Below, in pieces: positions 1-11,323 of a stretch of DNA of 64,000 nucleotides. The position numbers were made by a program, and so were the translations under genes. This DNA comes from Megaleporinus macrocephalus (Eukaryota > Chordata > Actinopteri > Characiformes > Anostomidae): contig CM038720.1 in the NCBI GenBank assembly GCA_021613375.1, positions 9,342,962-9,406,961 on the forward strand. Direction: 5' to 3'. The notes under the pieces were generated by a model. It searched no databases. It saw only the letters and a program-made list of their open reading frames with translations, and was not told the origin of the DNA. Position 1 is the stretch's first letter. Each line of letters begins with the position of its first letter.

Positions 1-372
1 GTGGGCTCCGGCTTAGGGAGGGGAGGGGGGTGCATTATAACAGGGGTAAAAGGGCAATCAATGTGCCTGATTAGTCATGAAGAGCTTAGCGAGTGCAGCC
101 CAGAGGCAGTGGGACAGCGGCAACACACACATACACACACACGCGTCTCATTTAAAATCTGAGCAGTTATGATGAGTTCAAGTCTACTGAGTATAACGCA
201 ACTCAACTCCAAACAACAAAGTTGCAGTTACTTAACTTCCAATTCAACTCCACGCTCGTTGCCCTCACAGTGACTCAGAATTCTTTAGTGACACGCAATT
301 AAAATGGGAAACAATGGGTAGGCGCCGCAGACGCCGATGCCTAGGAGCCATTTCAATTAGGATGGCGCACAG
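1..372. other. Unique intergenic sequence
   Basis: No gene, RNA or dispersed repeat is recognised. A short CA-rich tract lies at about 123-143. Reading frames here are short and show no domain or splice context. Confidence 0.6.
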
Positions 373-899
373 TAGGGCTGCACGATAATGATAATCATGA
401 TGATTCTGCTCATTACTGAAATCACGATTATGTATCACTATTTTTCGAGAACGCTTCATCCTCTCATTTCAAATCGACAGGAAACATCTCTTTTCCTGTC
501 CCCGCGCGTACAGGCATCAGATGACGTCTCGAACGTACGTCCTCAGTCTTAGTTGCTAAATATAAACAGCATAAACAGTCCATAAATAAATTAATAAACA
601 CATGAAGGGCAGAGTGCTTACGTCTAGTGACTGCAACGAATAAATAAATAAATAAATAAATGAAAATTAGTCAACAACATTATGCTCCAAAGTTGTTTTT
701 ATTTTTTTTTAATTTATTAACAAGAAACACAAGCCTGTCACCATGATTCAATAATTTAATACGCCAGCTTAATAAAGAAACCCGGCATCCGACGCTGGCC
801 CGTTCGTTAACTCTGGCTAAGCTCACAAATATCAGACTTAATTACGTCTAAGCCAAAAATCGTGATCACCATTAAAAAGTGATTAATTGTGCAGCCCCA
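373..899. mobile_element. Non-autonomous hAT-like DNA transposon
   Basis: The left end begins TAGGGCTGCACGAT and the right end reads ATTGTGCAGCCCCA, so the reverse complement of the right end matches the left over about 13 of 14 bases. The 527-bp interior is AT-rich, with an AAATAAAT run near 640-660 and a T tract near 700, and has no coding potential. 'GGGCTGCACGAT' termini are common in fish hAT elements. The 8 bases on each side (gcgcacag and gtccacgg) agree at 5 positions, compatible with a decayed 8-bp target duplication but not proving one. Confidence 0.65.
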
Positions 900-1325
900 G
901 TCCACGGTGACCGTACGTGACCTGAACTCTCTAAAGCCCTAATTTGCACACACAGTCATACAAAAACACTCAAGTGGGTTTTAGTGTAGGCCCGAAGGCA
1001 GTTTAGTAGGGGGGGGGGGCGGTGTAATTACTCAGTGCAGAGATAGTGGAGGGGGGAAATGAAAGACAGAAACAATATCCTCAACATAACTCTCCTCCGA
1101 TACCGCCGAGTGACCCGGCCCACTGTGGCACCTGGGCTACACCGCTCGAGAGGTTCTGTGTACGATCACACAGCATCATCCATCGTTTCCCAGATAAAAA
1201 GCTGAGGAGATCAGACTGAATCCATATGTTTGTCAGGCCTGTTAGATAAAATTCCATAGTGATGGAGAGTCAGTGTTTTTGGGGCCGATAACGATCGCCT
1301 TTTAGCATGACTGGCTAATACATGT
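900..1325. other. Unique intergenic sequence with a G tract
   Basis: No gene or known repeat is seen. An uninterrupted run of 11 G lies at 1009-1019. The rest is mixed-composition sequence. Confidence 0.6.
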
Positions 1326-1852
1326 TACATACTACCGCTCGAAAGTTTGGGATCACAGTGAAATGTTCTTGTTTTCAATGGAGTATCTTCTTCCTTAACA
1401 CAACAATGGACTGACGGGTCTCTAAAGAAAGTTGTTTCTTTCTGGTCATTTTGAGTCGGTCAGCAAGCCATCAACTGCTGATCTTCAGATACTAAACTAA
1501 CCTAGAATGTTGTTCTCCCTTTTATACTCACTTATTAGTAGAATGTTTTTCAGCTGTGCATCACAATTGGGCAAGAGTGTCCTAACAACCAATTAGTCCA
1601 ATAACATCCTTAACTTGGATTGGCGGTTGTACCAGGAGATTTAGACAGAGGACTGAGAATTGCTGATAATAGACTATATGCAAAATAAGCCTCTATACAA
1701 AAATAGACTTTAATACAAACATTTTTATTCTTTAAAAATCATCTGATACGCTTACATTAATTGTGAAATGGACAATATTGTTTGTGAATTGTATGAAAAT
1801 TGCATGAAATTAAATTCTAAAGTGATCCTAAACGTTTGAGCTGTAGTGTATA
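1326..1852. mobile_element. Non-autonomous Tc1/mariner-like element
   Basis: The left terminus reads CTACCGCTCGAAAGTTTGGG, and the right terminus (reverse complement) reads TACACTACAGCTCAAACGTT, followed by a GGATCAC-type motif on both sides. These are Tc1-type terminal inverted repeats, and TA dinucleotides abut both ends. The interior matches, from memory, a widespread fish non-autonomous Tc1 element ('tttctggtcattttgag', 'ttttcagctgtgc', 'aacttggatt', 'ttgctgataat'). It is about 527 bp and encodes no transposase. The left terminus has a small insertion or substitution (TACATACTAC for TACACTAC). Confidence 0.8.
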
Positions 1853-2719
1853 GCCTAGAACCTATAACCATAGTGGTCACTGAGGCAGCAACCAGAATAA
1901 CAGTATACAGTATCCGGTCATTGCAGTATTGTATCAGCAGCTGTTATTAAGGAAATATCAGAAAAAGGAAACTGCAACTACAACAAGAAGACACTGACTC
2001 ACGTCTGATTTCTTACTTTCAGCCTCTCGTCTTACTCTTTACGTGGATTGGATACAAAATCAGCCAGAAACACTGCACTGCTGCTGTGCTGAGACACTTT
2101 ATTGATTGAAGGTTATTAGACTGTACCAGACTCTTTACTCGACACAGAAATGATCAGACTGTATCAGGTGCCGTACCGGCTGTGAGGAATATCATACAGT
2201 TAAAACTGCAGAGGAAGTGGCCTGAGTTCTTTCTGGCCCCTCCTCCTGTCCTCTCTCTTTCTTACTCTCTTGGGGTCATTCAGTGGCCAAGTGGGCAGAA
2301 ACACGAGTCGGCCCACAGAAATACCTGCTCACCAGCCGGCTAGCAAATCCATGGCCTCGGTCTCAGCAACTCCCCAGCAGAGGTTACGGACCACACGGAC
2401 ACCCTGAGTAACACTACACCAGCAACCTGAGACCACTGCTCACATCCACCCTCCTCCTGACACCCGGGTCAAAGCCAGCATACGGTAGCTAGAGCCCGGG
2501 AAAGCCCCCATCCTTCCACCACCCGGCACAACAAGTGCAGAGTAGGACTTATTTATAACTCTCAGTTAGTGATGTTTCTGTATTTACCCTCACTTTATTT
2601 TTCTCCCTACTTCCCCTACTCCCTTATTTCTTATTTTCATCTGATGATGGACACGAAAGTTGCTCTAAAGTAGCGTAACAGGCTCTATCATTAGATAGTT
2701 AGAATGTATTTTAGATAAG
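1853..2719. other. Unique intergenic sequence
   Basis: No gene or repeat is recognised. A moderately GC-rich patch at 2280-2530 has open frames but no exon-like signal. The stretch from 2560 to 2700 is AT-rich. Confidence 0.5.
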
Positions 2720-4460
2720 GAATACATTTGAAGGAATTCATTTGGGTTTAGACAGAATTTTGTTGGGAAAACGTTTGGATGAGACAGGATTTGGTGGGAA
2801 TATTGTTCATATTCAGGTAGAAATTTAGGTTTAACAGAATTATTGTTATTGTTGGATTAAATTCATATTTAATTTTGTGTTACAGAATTTACTAGAATAA
2901 TGTTGAATTCAGGCAGAATTTTGTTGAGACAAAATTTGGCTCAGAGAGGATTTTGTGGGGATACAGTCAATTTTGGATAGAAGTTTGTTGGAAAAAGTTT
3001 GCTTCAGACAGGATTTGGGGGGAATACCGTTGCTTTGGGCAGTATTTTGTTGCATTGCAGTTATATTCAGGTAGAAATCTGTAGGTTCAACAGAATTATT
3101 GTTATTGTTAGGATAAATTCATTTTTTTGGGAGTTTGGATCAGACAGGATTTTGTGGGAGTATTGTTCATATTCAGGTAGAAATCTGTAGGTTCAACAGA
3201 ATTATTGTTATTGTTAGGATAAATTCATTTTAAACTTTGTTGTGTTACAGAATTTACTAGAATAAAGTTGAATTCAGGCAGAATTTAGTTGAGCTACAGT
3301 CACATTTGGAAATGCTACATTTATTATCTGACAGATTTTTGTAAGAATACTGTTGTGTTCTAACAGAATTTGATCAGGTTACAGTCAAGTTACAGCTACA
3401 GATGGGTTCAAACAGAATTTTGTTGAAAAAACTTTGGATTAGACAATTCTGTCAGAATACCGTTGGTTTTGACAGAGTTTTGTTGCATTGCAGTCATATT
3501 CAGATAGAAATGTGTAGGTTCAACAGAATTATTGTTATTATTAGCTTAAATTCATTTTTAATTTTGTTGTGTTAGAAAATTTACCAGAATAATGTTGAAT
3601 TCAGGCAGAATTTTGTTGGCTCAGATAGGATTTTGTGGGGAAACAGTCAATTTTGGATAGAATTTTGTTGAGAAAAGTCTGCATCAGACATGAATTTGTG
3701 GGAATACTGTTGGTTTGGACAGTATTTTGTTGCACTGCAGTCATATTTAGATGTAGGTTTAACAGAATTATTGTTAATGTCAGGCTAAATTCATTTTTAA
3801 ATTTGTTGAGTTACAGAATTTACCAGAATAATGTTGAATTCAGGCAGAGATTTGTTGGGACAAAGCTTGGTTCAGACACGATTTTGTGGGAATATCATTG
3901 GTTTGGACAGTATTTTGCTGCACTGCAGTCATATTCAGATAGAAATTCATAGGTTCAACAGAATTATTATAATGTCTTAATTGATTTTTAATTTTGTTGA
4001 GTAACAGAATGAACCAGAATAACGTTGAATTCAGGCAGATTTTCATTCAAACAGAATTTTGTAAGAATAATTCTGGCTTCAAACTGAATTTTATCAGATT
4101 GCAGTCAAATCTGAACAGCACACATACAGACGGCTTCAAACAGAATTCTGTTGGGTTACAATTAAGTTTGAAGAAAATTTCATCATGCTACAGCCGGGTC
4201 GAGATGGAATTAGTTCGGAATACTTCTTTGTTGAGACAGAATTTGTCTGAACACCTGAATCAGGCTGCTCTCTAGTTCTAATATCATTTCATTGGCGTAG
4301 TCATCAGAAGTTTTATCAGGCTACCGTCTTGTGCAGAGAAGGTCTTGCATGCATAGCACAGTTTAAACCCAGTTTTAATAGGACACGACGATGTTCGAGA
4401 AGAAATCTTTTTATAGTAAGATGTTCAGCCAAAATTTCGTTGGGCTGCGGTTGCGCTCAC
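2720..4460. repeat. Degenerate satellite, ~32-bp monomer in larger units
   Basis: A tandem array is built from a monomer of about 31-35 bp resembling 'cagaattttgttgggaaaac', followed by a 'tttggatcaga'-like half. Monomers are grouped into larger units marked by 'gttgaattcaggcaga' near 2903, 3268, 3596, 3835 and 4025. Spacing falls from about 366 to 327, 239 and 191 bp, so the higher-order unit has lost monomers towards the right. The array fades beyond 4290, with isolated monomer-like pieces to about 4460. Several frames stay open by chance because the repeat lacks stops in some phases, but the translated peptides are repetitive and match no family. Confidence 0.75.
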
Positions 4461-5143
4461 ATCAAAACATCATGTGGTGTGGTTGAACCAGGTTGGACTT
4501 CCAGCACGTTCTCAGGCCTGATTAATCTGCTCTCTGGATCTGCTCTCTGAGGCACGAGGAGAAGAATTCACACCGATTTGGCGCCTAATCTAGATAAAGC
4601 GAGAAGAGGGGCTCGAGGCAGCGTTTTCCCTCACTAACTCTTCGAAATCAGCGGAGACGTCTCCTGGGTTTACAGCTGAGAAGATCAATAATTCACCTGT
4701 TTTGAAGGGGAGAAAAAAGGTTGGGGATTGTGTTTGAAGGAAGTACGTTTCATCCACCATCGCTCGCGCACCCGCTCATCTGTTATGGATAAAGCGAAGC
4801 TGAAGACAGCAGATGCTGACGAAACTGCTGCTCTTGTTGGCGTTTTGTTAGCGCGCGAGACGAGAGCGCGCGAGCTGTCATACAATGTCAAATCGGGCTC
4901 GGCCGTCTCTCGGAGCGCCGCGGCGGAGCTGAAGGGAGATTTCTGCCGAACGAGGGACGCGGAGTCCAGGTCCGCGCTTTCTTCGAGACGGTTCGTCCTC
5001 TGCGCAGCGTGCGCGTGTCTCCTGTAGGGCCTGAGGTGTAATGGCAGAATACACACAGTCACACATCATTAGAGCCACCGCTGTACAGCGCTGTCTGGGT
5101 AAGCACAGGCTGACAGCTAGAGTAATCCAGTTTAGAGGGAGGC

Positions 5144-5145
<2 letters not shown>

Positions 5146-5176
<31 letters not shown>
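5146..5176. repeat. (GA)n microsatellite
   Basis: About 15 uninterrupted GA dinucleotides. Confidence 0.95.
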
Positions 5177-5177
<1 letters not shown>

Positions 5178-5335
5178 CAGATTCCTCCTGTACTCAAAAT
5201 TCCCCCACTGAATAAAGTAGGGGCCCGTAAATGAGCGATAAGAATCGAGCGCAGCTCCAGCCTGGGCCCGTTGAGTGCACATGAAAGAGCCTCCAGTCAT
5301 CCAGGTTGGGTTTCACTGCCAGCCGAACAGATACT

Positions 5336-5370
5336 CTCTATCTCTCTTTCTCTCTTTCTCTCTTTTTTTT
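5336..5370. repeat. (TC)n/T-rich microsatellite
   Basis: An interrupted TCTCTT tract ends in a run of T. Confidence 0.9.
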
Positions 5371-5997
5371 CTTGTGCCGGGTGTCATTAAAGGAGGCACA
5401 GTTAACCCGGCCTCCATTCTTCCCTTCTTTCTCTCATTCTCTCGCTTGCCCAAAAAACAAGTGGGAAACGCTGGCGGCCCGGGAAGTGATACTCCCAGGC
5501 CGGAGCGGGAGCCGAAGCCGAGCCGGGCTGCTTCCCCTGCGTTCTGGGGGGAGAATAGGGAGAAAGAACTCGAGAGAAAAAAGGTGTGCTTGTTTTACAC
5601 AAAGCCTAATGCGATCAGATGGAGCCATTCAGCGCCTGGCCTTTCCCTTCCGACGCAGGAGAACAATGGCCGGCCTGTGAGGGCCGTGAGGGTTGTGGGC
5701 TGATGGGAGATGCGGAGGTACTCAATAATGAACGAGCAGCGTTTTGGAGCTTGTTTTGATGTATCTCTGATTTCAGCCAGATAACGTAGTATTTATGTGG
5801 CCCGGAAGCTGCCACCGTGGCCAATTTATCAGAAACCCCCTTCCTTCTAGTGCCATCTTGTTGGCGTACTGTTAGACACAGTATCTTATCTGGTCTGACA
5901 GATACACGTGTCAGCCGTTCTCTTGTTCTCCATCGATGGTCAATTTCTGATTGATATTTTTGAGTTTTGGGTGGTGGACCACTCTCGTTATGGCAGT

Positions 5998-6102
5998 GAC
6001 GTTGATCCTACGGTCCGAAACCGCCAAAGCAAACAACTGGGTCGCTTACATAAACACGAATGATGTATTTTCGCAGGTAGAGCAAATGACTGTCCTTTGC
6101 TG
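5998..6102 (+). repeat. 105-bp direct repeat, left copy, flanking GA array
   Basis: This segment recurs at 7550-7654 in the same orientation with only a handful of differences (for example gttgatcc against gttgaccc, and tgatgtattttcg against tgatgtgttttcg). The copies bracket the first homopurine array exactly. The array may therefore have been duplicated together with its flank, or it may have expanded between two copies of a duplicated segment. Confidence 0.9.
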
Positions 6103-6369
6103 AAAGAGAAAGGGTGGGGAGAGAGAGAAAGAGAGATAGAAAGAAGGTACTGAGAAAAAAGGATAAAGAGTGAGAGAGAGGAAGAAAAAGTACTGAAAAA
6201 GGATAAAGAGTGAGAAAGCAGAGAGAGAGAGAGAGGAAGAAAAAAAACTGAAAAAGGATAAAGAGTGAGAAAGCAGAGAGACAAAGAGAGAGAGAAAATG
6301 AGAGAGAGAAAGAAAGGAAAAAAGGTATTAAAAGGGATAAAGAGTGAGAAAGCAGAGAGACAAGGAGAG

Positions 6370-6400
<31 letters not shown>

Positions 6401-7417
6401 ATGAAAAAAGGTCCTAAAAGGGATAAAGAGTGAGAAAGCAGAGAGAGAAAGCAGAGACAAAAAGAGAGAGAAAGAGAAAGAAAAAAGTTACTAAAAAGGG
6501 ATAAAGGGTGAGAAAGCAGAGAGACAGAAAGAGAGTAAGACAGAGGGAGAAAGAAAGAGATAGAGAAAGAGAGAAAGAAAGCGAGAGAGAGAAAAGGTAC
6601 TGAAAAAGGGATAACGAGTGAGAAAGCAGAGAGAGAAAGCAGAGACAAAAAGAGAGAGAAAGAGAAAGAAAAAAAGTTACTAAAAAGGGATAAAGGGTGA
6701 GAAAGCAGAGAGAGCCAGAAAGAGAGTAAGACAGAGGGAGAAAGAAAGAGATAGAGAGAGAGAGAGAAATAAAAGGTACTGAAAAAAATATAAAGAGTGA
6801 GAAAGCAGAGACAAAGAGAGAAAGAGAGAGAGAGAAAGAAAGAGAATAAGACAGAAGAAGAAAGAAAGAGATAGGGAGAGAGAGAAATAGAGAGAGAGAA
6901 AGAAAAAAGGTACTAAAAGGGATAAAGAGAAAGCAGAGAGAGACAGAAAGAGAATAAGACAGAGGGAGAAAGAAAAAGATAGAGAGAGAGAGAGAAAAAA
7001 AGGTACTGAAAAAAATATAAAGAGTGAGAAAGCAGAGACAAAGAGAGAAAGAGAGAGAGAGAAAGAAAAAAGGGTACTAAAAAGGGATAAAGAGTGAGAA
7101 AGCAGAGAGAGACAGAAAGAGAATAAGACAGAGGGAGAAAGAAAGAGATAGAGAGAGAGAGAGAAAAGGTACTGAAAAAGGGATAACGAGTGTGAAAGCA
7201 GAGAGACAAAGAGAGAGAGAAATAGAGAGAGAAAAAAAAGGTACTAAAAGGGATAAAGAGAAAGCAGAGAGAGACAGAAAGAGAATAAGACAGAGGGAGA
7301 AAGAAAGAGATAGAGAGAGAGAGAAATAGAGAGAGAGAGAGAATGAAAAAAGGTACTAAAAGGGATAAAGAGAAAGCAGAGAGAGACAGAAAGAGAATAA
7401 GACAGAGGGAGAAAGAA

Positions 7418-7460
<43 letters not shown>

Positions 7461-7549
7461 ACTGAAAAAGGGATAACGAGTGAGAAAGCAGAGAGAGAAA
7501 GAGAGAGAGAGAAAGAGAGAGAAAGAAAAAAGGTACTAAAAGGGATAAA
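6103..7549 (+). repeat. Homopurine minisatellite array 1
   Basis: About 1.45 kb of nearly pure purine on this strand. It is not a simple GA repeat: a conserved core resembling 'aaaagggataaagagtgaga' followed by 'aagcagagaga' recurs every 70-150 bp, preceded by 'aaggtact'. Variable (GA)n, (GAAA)n and 'gacagaaagagaataagaca' tracts lie between. Unit length varies through slippage of the GA parts. The long serine/leucine/phenylalanine-rich frames on the opposite strand are only translations of CTCTCT and TTTCTC. Confidence 0.95.
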
Positions 7550-7654
7550 GACGTTGACCCTACGTTCCGAAACCGCCAAAGCAAACAACTGGGTCGCTTA
7601 CATAAACACGAATGATGTGTTTTCGCAGGTAGAGCACATGACTGTCCTCTGCTG
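7550..7654 (+). repeat. 105-bp direct repeat, right copy
   Basis: This is the partner of 5998-6102. The shared segment starts at GACGTTGA and ends at CTGCTG or TTTGCTG. After it the two loci diverge: array 1 follows the left copy, and unique sequence follows this one. Confidence 0.9.
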
Positions 7655-8172
7655 CACACGTTTAGCTGTTGTGGTTGTTGGAATATCAGTAGAGCCTGTT
7701 CTGATTTGTCCTCTAGCGCCCCCTTGAGTACTAAGCGTTTCAGCCTTGGCAGTAACATAAGCATGCATGGTGTGTTTATACAGAAGGGCATGTGCATTTG
7801 CAGTGCGTTGGCTGGATGTTGTCATTCACGCTGGCGTTGAGTATGTTTCAGGCCTAAAGGTAGGAGCAGGTACTGTAGGTGTTTCTAATAAAGTGGCCAG
7901 TGAGTGTATTACTTGCTGAGGCCCAGGGATCATGGTGGGGTATTAAACAGACAGCTATGTGTTTTTGTTTGAATTTCCTTTTTTTTTGTCTCTTGTTCAC
8001 AAAACGTACGCCGAGGGGAGAGAATAATCACATCCCGGAGACAAAAGCCTGAATTTTTACACCCCACACCTCCGCTTTTGTTCTTTCTTTCAGAGGCTGA
8101 AAACAACTGCATTCTCCTTTACTGCTGTGCTGCTGAACAAAAGTACACCACACTGAACCCACTGTGTGTAAA
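7655..8172. other. Spacer between the two homopurine arrays
   Basis: Mostly unique. At about 7862-7912, 'ggtgtttctaataaagtggc' followed by 'cagtgagtgta' resembles the terminal segment of a common fish DNA repeat ('ctaataaagtggccagtgag'), probably a fragment. No gene is seen. Confidence 0.45.
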
Positions 8173-8203
8173 ACAGAGAGAGAGAGACAAAGAGAATGAG
8201 AAA

Positions 8204-8244
<41 letters not shown>

Positions 8245-8281
8245 AAAGGTAATGATTAAAAGGGCTAAAGAGTGAGAAAGC

Positions 8282-8352
<71 letters not shown>

Positions 8353-8389
8353 AAAGGTAATGATTAAAAGGGCTAAAGAGTGAGAAAGC

Positions 8390-8420
<31 letters not shown>

Positions 8421-8650
8421 GAGAGAGAGACAGACAGAAAAGGTACTGATTAAATGGGCTAAAGAGTGAGAAAGCAGAGAGAGAGAAAGAGAGAGAGTGA
8501 GAGAGAGAGAAGGTATTGAAAAAAGGGATAAAGAGTGAGAAAGCAGAGAGCAAGAAAAAGAAAAGATGCTAAGAAAAAGGGATAAATAATGACAAGGCAG
8601 AGAAAGAGAGAGCGAGATGGTATAGAGAAAAAGGGATAAAGAGTGAGAAA

Positions 8651-8698
<48 letters not shown>

Positions 8699-8786
8699 TG
8701 AGAAAAAGGGACAAAGAATGACAAGGCAGAGAAAGAGCGAGTGAGAGGGTATAGAGAGAAAAAGGGATAAAGAGTGAGAAAGCAGA

Positions 8787-8838
<52 letters not shown>

Positions 8839-9377
8839 ACTGAGAAAAAGGGATAAATAATGACAAGGCAGAGAAAGAGAAAGAGTGAGGGAGAAAGAAG
8901 GTATTGAGAAAAATGGATAAAGAGTGAGAAAGCAGAGAGAAAAAGAGAAGATACTGAGAAAAAGGGACAAAGAATGACAAGGCAGAGAAAGAGAAAAAAT
9001 GAGAGAGAGAAAGAAGGTATTGACAAAAAGGGATAAAGAATGATAAGGCAGAGAAAGAGAGAGTGGGAGAGAGAGAGAAGGTATTGAGAAAAAGGGGTAA
9101 AGAGTGAGAAAGCAGAAAGAGAGAGAGTGGGGGGAGAGAAAGAGAGAGAGAGAGAGACAGAAAAGGCACTGATTAAAAGGGCTAAATAGTGAGAAAGCAG
9201 AGAGAGAGAAAAAGAGAGTAAGAGAGAGAGAAGGTATTAAAAAAAGGGATAAAGAGTGAGAAAGCAGAGAGCAAGAAAAAGAAAAGATACTGAGAAAAAG
9301 GGATAAATAATGATAAGGCTGAGAAAGAGAGAGTGAGAGAGAGATGGTATAGAGAAAAAGGGATAAAGAGTGAGAAA

Positions 9378-9425
<48 letters not shown>

Positions 9426-10273
9426 CTGAGAAAAAGGGACAAAGAATGACAAGGCAGAGAAAGAGCGAGTGAGAGAGAGATGGTATAGAGAAAAAGCAGA
9501 GAGAGAGAGAGAGAGAAGATTCGGAGAAAAAGGGATAAAGAGTGAGAAAGAGAAGATACTGAGAAAAAGGGATAAAGAATGACAAGGCAGAGAAAGAGAA
9601 AGAGTGAGAGAGAGAAAGAAGATACTGAGAAAAAGGGATAAAGAATGACAAGGCAGAGAAAGAGAAAGAGTGAGAGAGAGAAAGAAGATACTGAGAAAAA
9701 GGGATAAAGAATGACAAGGCAGAGAAAGAGTGAGAGAGAGAAAGAAGATACTGAGAAAAAGGGATAAATATTGACAAGGCAGAGAAAGAGAGAGAGTGAG
9801 AAGGTATTGAGAAAAAGGGATACATTTTGACAAGGCAGAGAAAGAGAGAGAGTGAGAGAGAGAAGGTATTGAGAAAAAGGAGTAAAGAGTGAGAAAGCAG
9901 AAAGAGAGAGAGTGGGGGGAGAGAAAGAGAGAGAGAGAAGGTACTGAAAAAAAAAGATAAAGAGTGAGAATAAAGAGTGAGAGAGAGAAAGAGAGAGACA
10001 AAGAAAAAATACTGAGGTATGGTGAAGGTATGGTGAGAAAGCAGAGAGACACAAAGAGAGAACGAGAGAGAGAAAAAGAGAGAGAGAAAAAAGTGAACTA
10101 AAAGGGATAGAGTGAGAAAGCAGAGAGAGACAGAAAGAGAGTAAGACAGAGTGAGAAAGAGAGAGAGAGAAAGAAAAGGTACTGAAAAAAGGATAAAGAG
10201 TGAAAAAGCAGAGAGACAGACAAAGAGAGAGTGAGCGATAAGAAGAAAGAGAGAGAGAAGAACAAGAGAGAGT
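8173..10273 (+). repeat. Homopurine minisatellite array 2
   Basis: About 2.1 kb, nearly pure purine on this strand, with the same core as array 1 ('gggataaagagtgagaaagc') plus a second variant 'gggataaataatgacaaggc'. The two core types are intermixed. Pure (GA)n runs of 30-50 bases lie at about 8208-8240, 8282-8350, 8660-8694, 8788-8834 and 9379-9421. A tight local block at about 9554-9765 repeats a unit of 60-66 bp about three to four times. Sharing of the core with array 1 indicates common origin. The 270-420-residue frames on the minus strand are artefacts. Confidence 0.95.
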
Positions 10274-11091
10274 GTTTCTTAAAAACTGACATAATTTCAT
10301 GACAGGATGGTCCCCGGAGACCCCCCCAGTGATGGCCCACCAACCCGAGCAGAAAGCACTCAGCTTCTCCTGAGGGAAGCCCATCAGTCATGTAAGGAGC
10401 AAGGTGACCCGAGGTCCAGGTCCCACACAAGGATTCCCTCAACATACAGGACTGAGGTGACCACTGGCTGACCTGCCCTGACCACAAAGTCCCACGATGA
10501 AGATCCAAGCCACTACAATTCACTCCAAAACAAGTCACCTAGGAAACCAAACGCACAGCTTCACACTCAGACGCGCTCGCCGTCAATCCGTCCCAGATCC
10601 GTCCCTCCGAACGAGCTTCGCTGGAACTTTCGCGGCTGATTGGTTAGAGAGCTCGTTTACATATTACAGCCTTCAGTTGTATCAGCTACGCACAGGTCAG
10701 TATCAACAATCAACAGCAGTCACCCAAGTGCGGCTCGGCTGATGTTAATGGCATGTTTGCCCGTGGCCTGCGTCCCCGTGTTTGATGGGTGAGACGGCGT
10801 CCCACCCCTCCGGAGACAGAAGCGGTCAGAGGCCGCCATTCCTCAAATCTGTCCTCCGTTAATATTCATGAGCTCTGCAGCGCTGCGGCCAACCAGAGCA
10901 AAGAGGAGCTGATGCATACTGTATAAGAGACCTTCGTACGTCAGGCCCGGGGTTTATTCAGCACAGGCACACATGAAAAACAGCACACGCGGAGGTTACA
11001 GCAGGACGCGGGGACGCACAAATAAAAAAATGATGAAATGAAAGCAGGGGGTCTTTTTTTTTGAAGTCCCTCAATGATCAACACAATAGAA

Positions 11092-11124
<33 letters not shown>

Positions 11125-11323
11125 TGCAGAGGATGGTCTATACTAGGTTTTTATTAATATGCCTTTAATGCAGTGGCCATATCCATCACTGTCACACACT
11201 CTATACTGAGACACCACTTATTGTCAGGAATGAGTGGCCTGTGAGACACACTGTCTCTCTCTCACACACATACATACATACTCTCTTCCTTCCACTCACT
11301 ACACTGTAAAATATTAACTTAGT
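10274..11323. other. Unique DNA with a CNE-like block
   Basis: No gene is supported. The part at about 10830-10970 has conserved-element texture: TTAATATTCATGAG, GATGCATACTGTATAAGAG and CpG-containing flanks. The 'TGTATAAGAG' could be a TATA-like box, but no downstream gene is visible. A (GA)n microsatellite lies at 11094-11126, and CA/CATA repeats at about 11264-11280. Confidence 0.4.

Larger units (their letters stand above)
4461..5997. other. CpG-containing unique DNA, possible regulatory region
   Basis: This stretch has no convincing gene. Base composition rises in GC and CpG at about 4840-5030 and 5460-5700, unlike the AT-rich satellite before it. Homopurine/homopyrimidine microsatellites lie within it. 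The stretch 5700-5830 has the mixed texture of a conserved non-coding element. Open frames in both directions overlap one another and include the microsatellites, which argues against coding. Confidence 0.4.

Noticed and set aside
2999..4550. Plus-strand frames of 63-105 residues
   Set aside because: They lie in the ~32-bp satellite, repeat with it and resemble no protein.
6008..10384. Minus-strand open frames of 100-418 residues rich in Ser, Leu and Phe
   Set aside because: They are translations of CTCTCT/TTTCTC in the homopurine arrays, overlap in several frames and have no unique sequence.
10910..10935. TATA-like promoter (TGTATAAGAG)
   Set aside because: No downstream exon or transcript signal is visible; a chance match is likely.
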